A stretch of DNA of 64,000 nucleotides, taken from positions 1,102,659 to 1,166,658 of the forward strand of contig NZ_RCDC01000004.1 of assembly GCF_003651185.1 (NCBI RefSeq), read 5' to 3'. The notes beneath the pieces are model-generated. The model did not search any database. It had not been told where the DNA came from and worked only from the letters and a program-made list of their open reading frames with translations. Made by a program: the position numbers and the translations under genes. This stretch comes from Stenotrophomonas rhizophila (GTDB lineage: Bacteria > Pseudomonadota > Gammaproteobacteria > Xanthomonadales > Xanthomonadaceae). This document shows positions 1 to 8,867 of the stretch, piece after piece (positions within the stretch are counted from its first letter, which is position 1; the number at the start of each line of letters is the position of its first letter).

Positions 1-78
1 AACCGCAGAAGCTCGAAGACCAGTGGTAAGCGCCCCGGCGCGTCCATCTACACGCGCTGTGCGCAACTGCTGACGTAG
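1..78 (+). CDS. 3' end of an unidentified gene (partial)
   Basis: An open frame runs in from the window edge and ends at a TAG at 76-78, giving 25 basic residues that end in IYTRCAQLLT. I do not recognise the product. It could equally be a chance open frame. A 7-bp GC-rich hairpin at 94-112 just downstream would fit the end of a transcription unit. The pga operon starts about 300 bp later on the same strand. Confidence 0.25.
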   Translation, partial: NRRSSKTSGKRPGASIYTRCAQLLT

Positions 79-93
79 CGTGTCGCTAACTGA

Positions 94-112
94 CCCGGTG
101 GGCTGCACCGGG
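94..112 (+). terminator. GC hairpin without T-tract
   Basis: CCCGGTG and CACCGGG flank a 5-nt loop just after the TAG of the left-edge reading frame. No run of T follows, so a terminator role is only suggested by position. The rest of 113-312 shows no gene I can support. Confidence 0.3.
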
Positions 113-312
113 CAGTGTTCGGAGCCTCTGGCGTCGCCAGCCGGCTGAACAGCTTCATGGCGATGGAGTGCGCTGTCCATGTTGGCGACATGGTCTGAAT
201 CCGTAGCAATTCAATGGCTTGCCTTTCCCCTCCGGGTTCCACCCGGGGGCTGATCGGCCGTACCCGGCCATTAACGATTTGGCAACAACTGCGCAGTCAG
301 GCACGATTGGCA

Positions 313-328
313 TGTGATGTGCGTCACA
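313..328 (+). promoter_or_regulatory. CRP/Clp-type operator upstream of pgaA
   Basis: TGTGA-N6-TCACA, a perfect match to both half-sites of the CRP consensus, centred about 54 nt upstream of the pgaA start codon. In xanthomonads the CRP homologue Clp is known to bind such sites and to lose DNA binding when it binds c-di-GMP. I could not place the -10/-35 with confidence: a TTGACG lies at 332-337 and a TTGGCA-like hexamer further upstream. Activation and repression therefore both remain possible. Confidence 0.6.
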
Positions 329-374
329 CTTTTGACGCAACACACCTTTGAAAGGATGCTCCAAGGGGGGTTCC

Positions 375-2411
375 ATGTACGACCATCGGCCGCTGGCGCT
401 CAGCGTCGGCCTGGCATGCGCCGCACTCGCTTTCTCCACTCCGGCCACCGCAGCCGCCGACCCGCAGGCTGACGCGTTGGCCGAGATCGGCCACTACCGC
501 GACCAGGCCCATTGGCTGGATGCACTGGCCGCGATCGAGCGGGCACGGGTGCAATCGCCCGACGACGCACTGCTGTATCGCCTGCAGGTGCTGACCCTGG
601 CGGACATCGGCAACGCGCACCGCGCCTGGCAGCTGTATCTGGCGCGCCCCACCCTGTTCGATGCGGCACAGAAAGAACGGCTGGAAGGCAATTACCTGGC
701 CAAGCTGGTGGGCTGGAGCCTGGCCTATGGCCCCAGCGAGGACACCCGCCTGGATGAAGCCGATGCCGCGCTGGTGCAGATGCAGCAGTACCTCGAACGC
801 GATGGCACCCCCGTGCAGCAGGCCCCGCTGCGGATCCGCTATGACCGGCTGATCCTGCTCAACCGGCTGGGGCGTCATGCACAGGTGCGCGAGGAGTACC
901 GCACGCTGCTCGCCGAGGGCCACCCGGTGCCGAACTATCTGCTGGCCGCCGTCGGCGATTCGCTGATGGCCACGCAGCATCCGGCCGAGGCGATCCCGGT
1001 GCTGGACGCCGCGCTCAAAGCCGATCCGTCACTGCCGCAGGCGCGCTCGGAACTGGCCTATGCGTATCTGGAGGACGAGCAGGCCGACACCGCGATCGCC
1101 CTGCTGAAGAAGTGGCAGGCCGATGAGCCCGCGTGGCGCTGGGCGAACGGTGCCAAGGCACCCTATGCGAACTGGCCGCGCTACGAGGCCGACCTCAACC
1201 TGGCCATGGTGCGTGCCTACAGTGGCGACCTGCCCACCGCCCAGCGCGATCTGGAGAAGATGGTCGAGATCGGCCCGGGCAACACCGGCACGCAGTCCTC
1301 GCTGGGCAACATCTACCTGATGCGTGGCTGGCCACGACGGGCGCTGGAGCGCTACAGCATGGCCAACACGCTGGACCCGCGCGACGTACCTGCGCGCCTG
1401 GGTCAGTACGACGCCTATGTACAGGTGCAGCGCGATGACCTGGCGCGACCGGTCCACGACACGCTGCTTGCCGCCTACCCCAACCAGCCCTCCGTGCAAC
1501 GCATGGACCGCAGCTGGCGTGCGCACCGTGGCTGGCAATGGCATGCCTACGCCGAAGGTGGGCGCAGCTCGGGCGGTGGCGGTGCATCGCCGCTGGGCAA
1601 TGATGACGGCCGCTACGGCGTGGAAGTGCAGTCCCCGGTGCTGGACGACCGCTGGCGCCTGGTCGCGTTCGCCGATCGGCGCAGCGTGGATTTCCAGGAC
1701 CAGACCATCGACCCGTTGCGGATCGGCGCGGGCACGCGCTACCGCTACGGCCGCGCCGATGCCGAAGCCTTCGTCAACCGCGCCAACGACCACATCGGCG
1801 ATACCGGCCTCAGCGCCGGGTTCGGCTGGCAGTTCAGCGATCAATGGCATGCCGGCATCACTGCCGCACGCAATGACCCGGATGCCTCGATGCAGGCACG
1901 CGTCTCCGGCATCACGGCCGACAGCATCGCACTGGCGGCCGACTATCGCCGCGACGAGCGCACCCACTGGAGCGTGGGGGCCAGCCAGTTCCGCTACGAC
2001 GACGGCAACCGTCGCGATACCGTCAGCACCGCCATCGAGCAGCGCCTGATGACCCGGCCGACGGTATTCCTGGACGGTCTGGGCAGCGTGTATGCCAGCC
2101 GCGGCAGCCGCGATGACGTGCCCTATTTCAATCCCTCCGAGGATCACTCGGTGGAGATCGGCCTGCGCGTGGACCAGCAGTTATGGCGCCACTACGAACG
2201 CCACTTCCGGCATCGCCTGACCGTCTCCGTGGGCCAGTACTGGCAGCAGGGTTATGGCAGCGCGATCGTGCCCTCGGCCGAGTATCGCCATGAGTGGCAG
2301 CTCGGCGAAGGCCGCATTTTCGAGTACGGCATCCGCTGGTCGCGACCGGTCTATGACGGACAGCGTGAACGACACATCGGCCTGGATGCCGGCCTGCGGT
2401 GGGGAGAATGA
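375..2411 (+). CDS. pgaA: PgaA, outer-membrane PNAG export porin
   Basis: First gene of pgaABCD. PgaA is the TPR/beta-barrel protein that exports poly-beta-1,6-N-acetylglucosamine across the outer membrane. The 678-residue product begins with a signal peptide (hydrophobic core LALSVGLACAALAF, cleavage near ATAAA). Next comes an alpha-helical TPR-like region to about residue 380, with repeated A..LD..LKADPS and LGNIYLMRGWPRRAL patterns. A long Tyr/Arg/Asp-rich, strand-like C-terminal barrel follows, ending in ..GLDAGLRWGE. It is shorter than E. coli PgaA (about 800 residues). I chose ATG 375 because AAGGGGGG lies 4 nt upstream; a TTG at 348 in frame has no such site. It ends one base before pgaB. 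Confidence 0.9.
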   Translation: MYDHRPLALSVGLACAALAFSTPATAAADPQADALAEIGHYRDQAHWLDALAAIERARVQSPDDALLYRLQVLTLADIGNAHRAWQLYLARPTLFDAAQKERLEGNYLAKLVGWSLAYGPSEDTRLDEADAALVQMQQYLERDGTPVQQAPLRIRYDRLILLNRLGRHAQVREEYRTLLAEGHPVPNYLLAAVGDSLMATQHPAEAIPVLDAALKADPSLPQARSELAYAYLEDEQADTAIALLKKWQADEPAWRWANGAKAPYANWPRYEADLNLAMVRAYSGDLPTAQRDLEKMVEIGPGNTGTQSSLGNIYLMRGWPRRALERYSMANTLDPRDVPARLGQYDAYVQVQRDDLARPVHDTLLAAYPNQPSVQRMDRSWRAHRGWQWHAYAEGGRSSGGGGASPLGNDDGRYGVEVQSPVLDDRWRLVAFADRRSVDFQDQTIDPLRIGAGTRYRYGRADAEAFVNRANDHIGDTGLSAGFGWQFSDQWHAGITAARNDPDASMQARVSGITADSIALAADYRRDERTHWSVGASQFRYDDGNRRDTVSTAIEQRLMTRPTVFLDGLGSVYASRGSRDDVPYFNPSEDHSVEIGLRVDQQLWRHYERHFRHRLTVSVGQYWQQGYGSAIVPSAEYRHEWQLGEGRIFEYGIRWSRPVYDGQRERHIGLDAGLRWGE

Positions 2412-2412
2412 C

Positions 2413-4317
2413 ATGCGGCACATGGACTTGAAGCGCTGGACCCGCTGGCTGTTGCTGGCCCTGCTCACCGCGGTGCTGCCGGCCCAGGCACAGCAACCAC
2501 CGGCCGTACTTGATGCCGCCGACAACGGGCTGCTGGTGCTCAGCTACCACGACATCCGCGACGAGGTCGCCGCCCGCGGCGACCCGGACGCGTATGCCGT
2601 GAGCACGCAGAACTTCGCCGCACACCTGGACTGGCTGTCCGCGCATGGGTATCACCCGGTGTCGCTGTCGCAGCTGATCACCGCCTCGCAGGGCGGCACG
2701 CCGCTGCCCCCCAAGCCGGTACTGCTGACCTTCGATGACGGCCTGCGCAGCGTGTACAGCAAGGTCTTCCCGCTGCTGCGCGCCTACAACTATCCGGCGC
2801 TGGTCGCGGTGATCACCGACTACGTGGACATGCCGGCCGGGCGCCAGATCGACTACGGCTACCGCCCGTTCACCCGCGATGATTTCCTGACCTGGGCGCA
2901 GCTGCGCGAGATGCAGAAAAGCGGACTGATCGAACTGGCCAGCCACACCGACAACCTGCACCATGGCGTGCAGTCCAATCCGCAGGGCAACTCCACCCCG
3001 GCGGTGATCACCCGGACCTACGATCCGGCCCGCAGGACCTATGAAACCGCGGCCGACTACGAGACCCGCCTGCGCGCCGACCTGGGCCGCAGCGTGGAGC
3101 GCATCCAGCGCAATGTCGGCGTCAGCCCCAAGGCGATCGTGTGGCCGTACGCGGCCTACAACGCGCTGAGCAACGACATCGCCGAGCAGCTGGGCATGCC
3201 GGTCTCGTTCGATCTGGAAGGGCGCAGCACGCCGGTCAAGCGTGATCTGCACGGTCTGGCCCGGTTGCTGGTGACCAACAACCCGACCGTGGTGCAGCTG
3301 GCTTATGAACTGCGCCGCGATGTCGAACGCGATGGCATGCGGGCGCTGCAGATCGACCTGGATGCGGTCTACGATGCCGACCCGGTGCAACAGGGCAAGA
3401 ACCTGGATGCGCTGATCGACCGGGTCAAGAAGATCGGCCCGACCCACGTGTTCCTGCAGGCCTTCGCCGATCCGGACGGCAACGGCTCGGCCGATGCGCT
3501 GTACTTCCCCAACCGCCATCTGCCGATGCGTGCGGACCTGTTCAACCGCGTGGCGTGGCAGCTCAAGACGCGCGCGGGGGTGAAGGTGTTTGCGTGGCTG
3601 CCGGTGCTGGGCTACGAGCTCAAGGATCCGGCCATCCGCAAGGCGCTGGCCATCGAGAGCCCGGAAAGCGACGGCATCTTCCGGCTGGACTTCACCCGGC
3701 CCCAGGTCCGCAAGATCATCGATGACATCTACGAAGACCTCGCGATCAACTCGTACTTCGAGGGCCTGCTCTTCCACGATGACGCCTACCTGCGCGACAC
3801 CGAGCTGACCCAGCTGCCGCAGGAAGGCGATGACGGTGCACGTACCCAGGCCCTGATCGACTTCACGCTGGAGCTGCGCACCGCCGCGCAGCGCTGGCGG
3901 CCGAAGCTGGGCACCGTGCGAAACCTGTATGCCCAGCCCGTGCTGGAACCGCAGAGCGCGAGCTGGTTCGCCCAGCGCCTGGACCTGTTCAACAAGGCCT
4001 ACGACCACACCGCTTTGATGGCGATGCCGTGGATGGAAGGCAGCCGCAGCCCGGAACGCTGGCTGGACCGGCTGGTGGTGGCGGTGAAGCAACACGATCC
4101 GCAGTTGTCGCAGACGATGTTCGAGCTGCAGACGCTGGACTGGCGCACCGGCAAGCCGATCCCCGGCGACCGCCTGCGCGCGCAGATCCGTCGTCTACAG
4201 GCGCAGGGCGTGCGTCATTTCGCCTGGTATCCGGATGACTTCATCGCCGGACGTCCCTCCACGTATGACGCGCGCGCGGCCATGTCGGCCCGCAGCTTCC
4301 CGTACGAGGAAAAGTGA
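2413..4317 (+). CDS. pgaB: PgaB, poly-beta-1,6-GlcNAc N-deacetylase
   Basis: Partially de-N-acetylates PNAG in the periplasm, a step needed for export through PgaA. The N-terminal half is a CE4 polysaccharide deacetylase domain with TFDDG (Asp108, Asp109) and SHTDNLHH (His178, His183). Both are offset by six residues from the E. coli metal ligands, so the metal site looks intact. The C-terminal half, from about residue 300, matches the PgaB glycoside-hydrolase-like domain (VFLQAFADPDGNG, FEGLLFHDD). 634 residues. The signal peptide ends PAQAQQ and has no lipobox cysteine, unlike the E. coli lipoprotein. The ATG lies 1 nt after the pgaA stop, with GGGGAGA upstream inside pgaA. Confidence 0.92.
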   Translation: MRHMDLKRWTRWLLLALLTAVLPAQAQQPPAVLDAADNGLLVLSYHDIRDEVAARGDPDAYAVSTQNFAAHLDWLSAHGYHPVSLSQLITASQGGTPLPPKPVLLTFDDGLRSVYSKVFPLLRAYNYPALVAVITDYVDMPAGRQIDYGYRPFTRDDFLTWAQLREMQKSGLIELASHTDNLHHGVQSNPQGNSTPAVITRTYDPARRTYETAADYETRLRADLGRSVERIQRNVGVSPKAIVWPYAAYNALSNDIAEQLGMPVSFDLEGRSTPVKRDLHGLARLLVTNNPTVVQLAYELRRDVERDGMRALQIDLDAVYDADPVQQGKNLDALIDRVKKIGPTHVFLQAFADPDGNGSADALYFPNRHLPMRADLFNRVAWQLKTRAGVKVFAWLPVLGYELKDPAIRKALAIESPESDGIFRLDFTRPQVRKIIDDIYEDLAINSYFEGLLFHDDAYLRDTELTQLPQEGDDGARTQALIDFTLELRTAAQRWRPKLGTVRNLYAQPVLEPQSASWFAQRLDLFNKAYDHTALMAMPWMEGSRSPERWLDRLVVAVKQHDPQLSQTMFELQTLDWRTGKPIPGDRLRAQIRRLQAQGVRHFAWYPDDFIAGRPSTYDARAAMSARSFPYEEK

Positions 4318-4324
4318 GGTCGCC

Positions 4325-5572
4325 ATGCATCCTCTTCTCTACACCTTGTTCCAGTTCGCCTTCTTCTACCCGATGGTGATGGCGTTCTTCTGGATGTCCG
4401 GCGGCCTGTATTACTTCTTCCGGCGCGAACGCAAGGCACGCGACCGTGATGATCCGCCGCCGATGGCCGAGTATCCGTTCGCGTCGATCCTGATCCCGTG
4501 CCACAACGAGGCGGAGAATCTGGACGACACCCTCGGTTCGGCGCTCAAGCAGAACTACCCGGATTTCGAAGTCATCGCCATCAACGATGGCAGCAGCGAC
4601 GACACCGGGGCACGGCTGGATGCCCTGGCCGCCCTGCACCCACGCCTGCGCGTGGTGCATCTGGACCGCAACCTGGGCAAGGCCAATGCGCTGCGCATGG
4701 GCGCGCTGGCGGCACGCTCGGAGTTCCTGGTCTGCATCGATGGCGATGCGATGCTGGAGGAATACGCCACCCACTGGATGGTCTGGCACCTGACCTCCGG
4801 CCCGCGCGTGGGCGCGGTCACCGGCAACCCGCGCATCCGCAACCGTTCCACCCTGCTGGGCCGGCTGCAGGTGGCCGAGTTCTCCTCGATCATCGGCATG
4901 ATCAAGCGCGCGCAGCGGGTGTATGGGCGCATCTTCACCATCTCCGGGGTGATCGCCGCGTTCCGCCGTACTGCCCTGCATCGGATCGGGTACTGGTCCG
5001 ACGACATGGTCACCGAGGACATCGACATCAGCTGGCGCCTGCAGCTGGATCATTGGGACATCCGCTACGAGCCCAATGCGCTGTGCTTCATCCTGATGCC
5101 GGAAACGCTGAAGGGGCTGTGGCGGCAGCGCCTGCGCTGGGCCCAGGGCGGCGTGGAAGTGCTGCTGCGGCATGGCGGCTCGCTGTTCCACTGGCGCAAG
5201 CGCCGCATGTGGGGCGTGCTGCTGGAGTACATCCTCAGCGTGCTGTGGGCGTACACGATGCTGGCCATCATCGTGCTGTGGGCACTGGGCAAGTTCATGA
5301 CGCTGCCGCCCGAGCTGTACATCGCCACGCTGCTGCCGCAGTGGCATGGCGTGATCCTGGCGCTGGTCTGCCTGCTGCAGTTCGCCAGCAGCCTGATCAT
5401 CGACCGACGTTACGAAACGCATATTGGACGTAATTACTTCTGGGTGATCTGGTACCCGATGGCGTACTGGCTCATCAGTCTGTTCACGACCCTGGTGGCG
5501 TTCCCCAAGACGATCTTCAAGCGTCGTGGCAAGCGCGCGGTCTGGGTCAGTCCTGACCGGGGTATCCGATGA
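4325..5572 (+). CDS. pgaC: PgaC, poly-beta-1,6-GlcNAc synthase
   Basis: Processive family-2 glycosyltransferase of the inner membrane that polymerises PNAG from UDP-GlcNAc. 415 residues. An N-terminal membrane segment (FQFAFFYPMVMAFFWMSGG) is followed by the cytosolic GT-A domain with DGSSDDT (from Asp88), DGDA (Asp139, Asp141), TEDID (230-234) and the QxxRW motif QRLRW (268-272). Several membrane helices follow, from about residue 295. All catalytic motifs are present. ATG 4325 has GTGAGGT upstream, and the gene starts 7 nt after pgaB. Its 3' end overlaps pgaD by 4 nt. In E. coli, PgaC and PgaD together bind c-di-GMP, and the same is likely here. Confidence 0.93.
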   Translation: MHPLLYTLFQFAFFYPMVMAFFWMSGGLYYFFRRERKARDRDDPPPMAEYPFASILIPCHNEAENLDDTLGSALKQNYPDFEVIAINDGSSDDTGARLDALAALHPRLRVVHLDRNLGKANALRMGALAARSEFLVCIDGDAMLEEYATHWMVWHLTSGPRVGAVTGNPRIRNRSTLLGRLQVAEFSSIIGMIKRAQRVYGRIFTISGVIAAFRRTALHRIGYWSDDMVTEDIDISWRLQLDHWDIRYEPNALCFILMPETLKGLWRQRLRWAQGGVEVLLRHGGSLFHWRKRRMWGVLLEYILSVLWAYTMLAIIVLWALGKFMTLPPELYIATLLPQWHGVILALVCLLQFASSLIIDRRYETHIGRNYFWVIWYPMAYWLISLFTTLVAFPKTIFKRRGKRAVWVSPDRGIR

Positions 5573-6045
5573 ACACTGTCAAATCCACCCGCCGCTTCGA
5601 CTCGCGGCTGATCCAGAAACCGCGCCAGCAGCCACGCCTGCAGCGTACTGCCTGGGGCTTTGTGACCATCGCCTTCTGGGCGTTCTACTTCTACCTGTGG
5701 GCACCGTTGGTGACGCTGATCTCTTGGCTGCTCGGCGGGCGGATGGCCTGGGCGCAGCTGTACGAACAGAAGCAGACGGTCGATCCGTTCGTGGTCATCG
5801 CGCTGCCGGTGATGCTGGTGTGCTGCGCAGCGCTGCTGATCGCCTGGGCCGAGTACAACCGCATGCGGTTTTCGGGCAAGGAGCGCCGGCTGCCGCATGA
5901 CGATGTGACCCGTGAAGAGATGGCGCACGACCTGGGCGCGAGCGCTGCGGTGGCATCCCTGCTGGCCGATGGCAAGGCGGTGACCCTGCACATGGATGAC
6001 CACGCGCGGCCGGTGCGGGTGACAGCGCAGGCGCTGGCCGGTTGA
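5569..6045 (+). CDS. pgaD: PgaD, PNAG synthase accessory subunit
   Basis: Small inner-membrane partner of PgaC, needed for polymerisation and for c-di-GMP control in E. coli. 158 residues with two predicted membrane helices (about 24-53, GFVTIAFWAFYFYLW.., and 73-95, VVIALPVMLVCCAALLIAW) and a charged cytosolic tail. Family sequence similarity is always weak, so the call rests on size, topology and position. The start codon overlaps the pgaC stop (ATGA), implying translational coupling. Last gene of the operon; proA approaches from the other strand 32 bp downstream. Confidence 0.85.
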   Translation: MNTVKSTRRFDSRLIQKPRQQPRLQRTAWGFVTIAFWAFYFYLWAPLVTLISWLLGGRMAWAQLYEQKQTVDPFVVIALPVMLVCCAALLIAWAEYNRMRFSGKERRLPHDDVTREEMAHDLGASAAVASLLADGKAVTLHMDDHARPVRVTAQALAG

Positions 6046-6050
6046 GGCTC

Positions 6051-6071
6051 GTGCCGGCCGCTGGCCGGCAC
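6051..6071. repeat. REP-like palindrome between pgaD and proA
   Basis: GTGCCGGCC-GCT-GGCCGGCAC, a 9-bp perfect stem with a 3-nt loop between two convergent genes. The same core occurs at 26386-26402 and, with a GTAG head, at 36779. It probably also acts as a bidirectional transcription end, although there is no T-tract. Confidence 0.6.
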
Positions 6072-6077
6072 GACCGA

Positions 6078-7340
6078 TTACGTGCGTGTCTGGCCTTCGC
6101 CGCGGACGACGAAGCGCTCCACGGTGAGCGCTTCCAGTCCCATCGGGCCGTAGGCATGCAGGCGGGTGGTGGAGATGCCGATCTCCGCACCCAGGCCGAG
6201 CTCGCCACCATCGGAGAAGCGCGAGGAGGCGTTGACCATCACCACCGCTGAGCGCAACGCGTGCACGAAGCGCTCCGCCGCCGCGGCATCCTCGGTCGCG
6301 ATCACTTCGGTGTGGTCCGAGCTGTACTGCTGGATATGCGCGAGGGCGTGGTCGAGGTCTTCCACCACGCGCACGGCGAGGATCAGATCCAGATACTCGG
6401 CGGCGTAATCGTCTTCGCTGGCTGCCTCTGCATCGGGCAGCCACTGGCGTGCCACCGCATCGGCGCGTAGCTGCACCCCACGTTCGGCCAGCGCTTTCGC
6501 CGCCAAGGGCAGGAAGGTCGGCGCGAGGTCGGCATGGACCAGCAGCGTCTCCAGCGAGTTGCAGGCCGACGGCCGGCTGCACTTGCCATCCACCAGCAGG
6601 CGCAGCGCCAGTGCAGGATCGGCGGCGCGGTCCACGTACAGATGGCAGACGCCCTTGTAATGCTTGATCACCGGTACGCGGGCATGCTCGGCCACGAAGC
6701 GGATCAACCCTTCCCCGCCGCGTGGAATCGCCAGGTCGATCAGGTCGTTGAGCTGCAGCAGCGCCAGCATGGTCTCGCGGCGCAGATCCTCGACCAGCGT
6801 CAGTGCTGCATCGGCAATGCCGGCCTCGCGCAGCGCGCGCTTGAGCGAGGCGGCAATCGCGGTGTTGGAGTGGATCGCCTCCGAGCCGCCGCGCAGGATC
6901 ACGCCGTTGCCGGCCTTGATGCACAGCGCTGCCGCATCGGCGGTCACGTTGGGGCGCGCCTCGTAGATCATCGCGATGACGCCCAGCGGTACGCGCACTT
7001 TCTGAACGCGGATGCCATTGGGGCGCACATCATCGCGGGTCACCTGGCCGACCGGATCGGGCAATGCGGCGACCTCGCGCAGGGCGGCGGCGATACCGGC
7101 CAGACGCGGCGGGTTCAAGGCCAGGCGATCCAGCATCGCCGTGCCCACGCCCTTCTCCGTGGCCGCAGCAAGATCGCGGGCGTTGGCGGCGAGAATCGCA
7201 TCGGTATCGGCGTCCAGCGCGGTGGCCATGGCCTCCAGCAGTTCGGCCTTGGCGGCGGATGACAGCTGAGCAAGTTGCTGGGCAGCCTCGCGGCAGGCCA
7301 GCGCCTGGGTGCGGATGTCGGTAGTGGAGCTGGCGACCAT
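6078..7340 (-). CDS. proA: ProA, gamma-glutamyl phosphate reductase
   Basis: NADPH-dependent reduction of gamma-glutamyl phosphate to glutamate semialdehyde, step two of proline synthesis. 420 residues, normal for the family. An aldehyde-dehydrogenase fold is recognisable: [18 protein letters not shown] and [12 protein letters not shown] in the nucleotide-binding part, the catalytic cysteine region [12 protein letters not shown], and [20 protein letters not shown] near the C terminus. I chose the ATG at 7338-7340 because AAGGATAT lies just upstream; an in-frame start 13 codons earlier has no support. It follows proB by 35 nt. Confidence 0.95.
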   Translation of the reverse strand: MVASSTTDIRTQALACREAAQQLAQLSSAAKAELLEAMATALDADTDAILAANARDLAAATEKGVGTAMLDRLALNPPRLAGIAAALREVAALPDPVGQVTRDDVRPNGIRVQKVRVPLGVIAMIYEARPNVTADAAALCIKAGNGVILRGGSEAIHSNTAIAASLKRALREAGIADAALTLVEDLRRETMLALLQLNDLIDLAIPRGGEGLIRFVAEHARVPVIKHYKGVCHLYVDRAADPALALRLLVDGKCSRPSACNSLETLLVHADLAPTFLPLAAKALAERGVQLRADAVARQWLPDAEAASEDDYAAEYLDLILAVRVVEDLDHALAHIQQYSSDHTEVIATEDAAAAERFVHALRSAVVMVNASSRFSDGGELGLGAEIGISTTRLHAYGPMGLEALTVERFVVRGEGQTRT

Positions 7341-7375
7341 CTCAATATCCTTGAAAAAACACGGCGGGGACGCAA

Positions 7376-8524
7376 TCACAACAGCACCAGATCGTCACGG
7401 TGGATGACGTTGCCACCGTAGTTGTAGCCGAGCACGCTTTCGATGTCGCGCGAGTGACGCCCGGCGACGCGGCGGATGTCGCTGGCCGAGTACTGGCTGA
7501 CGCCACGGGCCAGGCAGACCTCGCCGGCCTCGGTGCGTTGCCGGATCTCGACCATGTCACCGCGGCGGAAGTCACCCTCCGCACCGACCACGCCGCCGGG
7601 CAGCAGCGAGGCGCCCTTGCCACGCAGCGCATCGGCCGCACCGGTATCGACCAGGATCGCGCCCGGTTCCAGCGGTGCGTGCCGCAGCCAGTATTTGCGC
7701 GCGGCCACGCGGGTCTGCGCGGCATGGATGCGGGTACCGAAGAGGCGGCCCTGGCTGAGCGCGCGCACCACCTCGGCGCTGCGCCCGTTGAACAGGCAGG
7801 TCTCGATGCCGACACGCCCGGCCTTGGCTGCGGCCTCCAGCTTGGTATGCATGCCGCCGGTGCCCGCGCCGCTGCCGGCCCCCCCGGCCATCGCCAGCAC
7901 CTCGACGGTCAGCTCGGGCACATCGTGGATCGGCCGCGCCTGCGGATCACGCCGCGGGTCGGCGCTGTACAGGCCGTCGATATCGGTGGCGATGAACAGC
8001 ACATCGGCGTCGATCAGCGCAGCGACGGTCGCCGCGAGATTGTCGTTGTCGCCGAGCTTGAGCTCATCCACCGAGACGGTGTCGTTCTCGTTGACCACCG
8101 GCAGCGCGCCCAGCCGCAGCAGTTCGTTGAGCGTGGCCCGGGCATTGAGGTAGCGGCGGCGGTTGCGCAGGTCGTCATGGGTCAGCAGCACCTGCGCCAC
8201 CGGACGTTCGAAGAAGCGCTGCCACAGCCCGATCAGCTGTGCCTGGCCCAGCGCGGCCAGTGCCTGCCGTGCGGCCATCGCCGCCCCGGCTTCCAGCGCG
8301 CGCGGCACGATCGCCCGGCCAGCGGCGACCGCGCCGGAGGACACGATCACCACTTCACGCCCGGCCAGGACATTGGCCGAGACGAACTGGGCCAGCCCCA
8401 GTGCGTGGCGGGGCGAGAGACCGCCGCCGTCAGCGGCCAGCAGGCTGCTGCCCACTTTGAGGACGGCACGTTTCCACTGCGGAACGGCTTGTTCGGTAAA
8501 CGGCGAAGGCACGGACTGGTTCAT
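7376..8524 (-). CDS. proB: ProB, glutamate 5-kinase
   Basis: Phosphorylates glutamate to gamma-glutamyl phosphate, the first and feedback-controlled step of proline synthesis. 382 residues. An amino-acid-kinase domain ([48 protein letters not shown]) is followed by a C-terminal PUA domain ([26 protein letters not shown]). Starts at the ATG at 8522-8524, giving MNQSVPSPF. It sits 13 nt downstream of the YciI-like gene and 35 nt before proA, so all three are probably co-transcribed. Confidence 0.95.
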   Translation of the reverse strand: MNQSVPSPFTEQAVPQWKRAVLKVGSSLLAADGGGLSPRHALGLAQFVSANVLAGREVVIVSSGAVAAGRAIVPRALEAGAAMAARQALAALGQAQLIGLWQRFFERPVAQVLLTHDDLRNRRRYLNARATLNELLRLGALPVVNENDTVSVDELKLGDNDNLAATVAALIDADVLFIATDIDGLYSADPRRDPQARPIHDVPELTVEVLAMAGGAGSGAGTGGMHTKLEAAAKAGRVGIETCLFNGRSAEVVRALSQGRLFGTRIHAAQTRVAARKYWLRHAPLEPGAILVDTGAADALRGKGASLLPGGVVGAEGDFRRGDMVEIRQRTEAGEVCLARGVSQYSASDIRRVAGRHSRDIESVLGYNYGGNVIHRDDLVLL

Positions 8525-8537
8525 GTGATCGGTGCGC

Positions 8538-8798
8538 TCAGCGCGTGCTCCATTCGTGGATACGGGCGGTGGCACTGCCGTGCACCAGCAGCGGATCAGT
8601 GTCGACCAGCGCCTGCGCGGCGGCCAGGTCGGCGATGTCCTGCAGCACGTAGGCGCCACCGCTCTTGTCGGTGAAGCCCCCGGTCAGCAGCAGCTGCCCG
8701 CGGGCCCGCACCGCATCGAGAAAGCGCACGTGCTCGGCACCCACGTCATCGCGGAAGTCCGGCGTGCGGGTGACCATCACCAGGTAACAGGTTTTCAT
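8538..8798 (-). CDS. YciI family protein
   Basis: Small soluble protein of 86 residues with the YciI fold pattern: YLVMVTRTPDF, then VRFLDAVRARGQLLLTGGF, ending ..VHGSATARIHEW. Family members are ferredoxin-like dimers, some enzymatic and most uncharacterised. I cannot name a substrate. ATG at 8796-8798 with AAGGATC upstream. It lies between the argH terminator and proB and is likely the first gene of a yciI-proB-proA unit. Such proteins are often carried in metabolic operons, so the link to proline need not be functional. Confidence 0.8.
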   Translation of the reverse strand: MKTCYLVMVTRTPDFRDDVGAEHVRFLDAVRARGQLLLTGGFTDKSGGAYVLQDIADLAAAQALVDTDPLLVHGSATARIHEWSTR

Positions 8799-8835
8799 GT
8801 GGATCCTTTTCCCGGGCTCGCCCGGCAAGACGTTA

Positions 8836-8862
8836 CAAAAACGGCGGCCTTGCGGCCGCCGT
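8836..8862 (-). terminator. Rho-independent terminator after argH
   Basis: A 9-bp perfect GC stem (ACGGCGGCC/GGCCGCCGT, loop of 4) followed on the minus strand by TTTTTG. It begins 5 nt after the argH stop codon, so it ends the arginine cluster and separates it from yciI-proBA. Confidence 0.85.
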
Positions 8863-8867
8863 CGTGA

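Noticed and set aside
79..374. c-di-GMP (GEMM) riboswitch upstream of pgaA
   Set aside because: Considered because of the pathway; the conserved GEMM core sequences are not present.
2128..4095. 655-codon minus-strand open frame under pgaB
   Set aside because: Antisense to pgaB, whose catalytic motifs are clear; composition is typical of a shadow frame.
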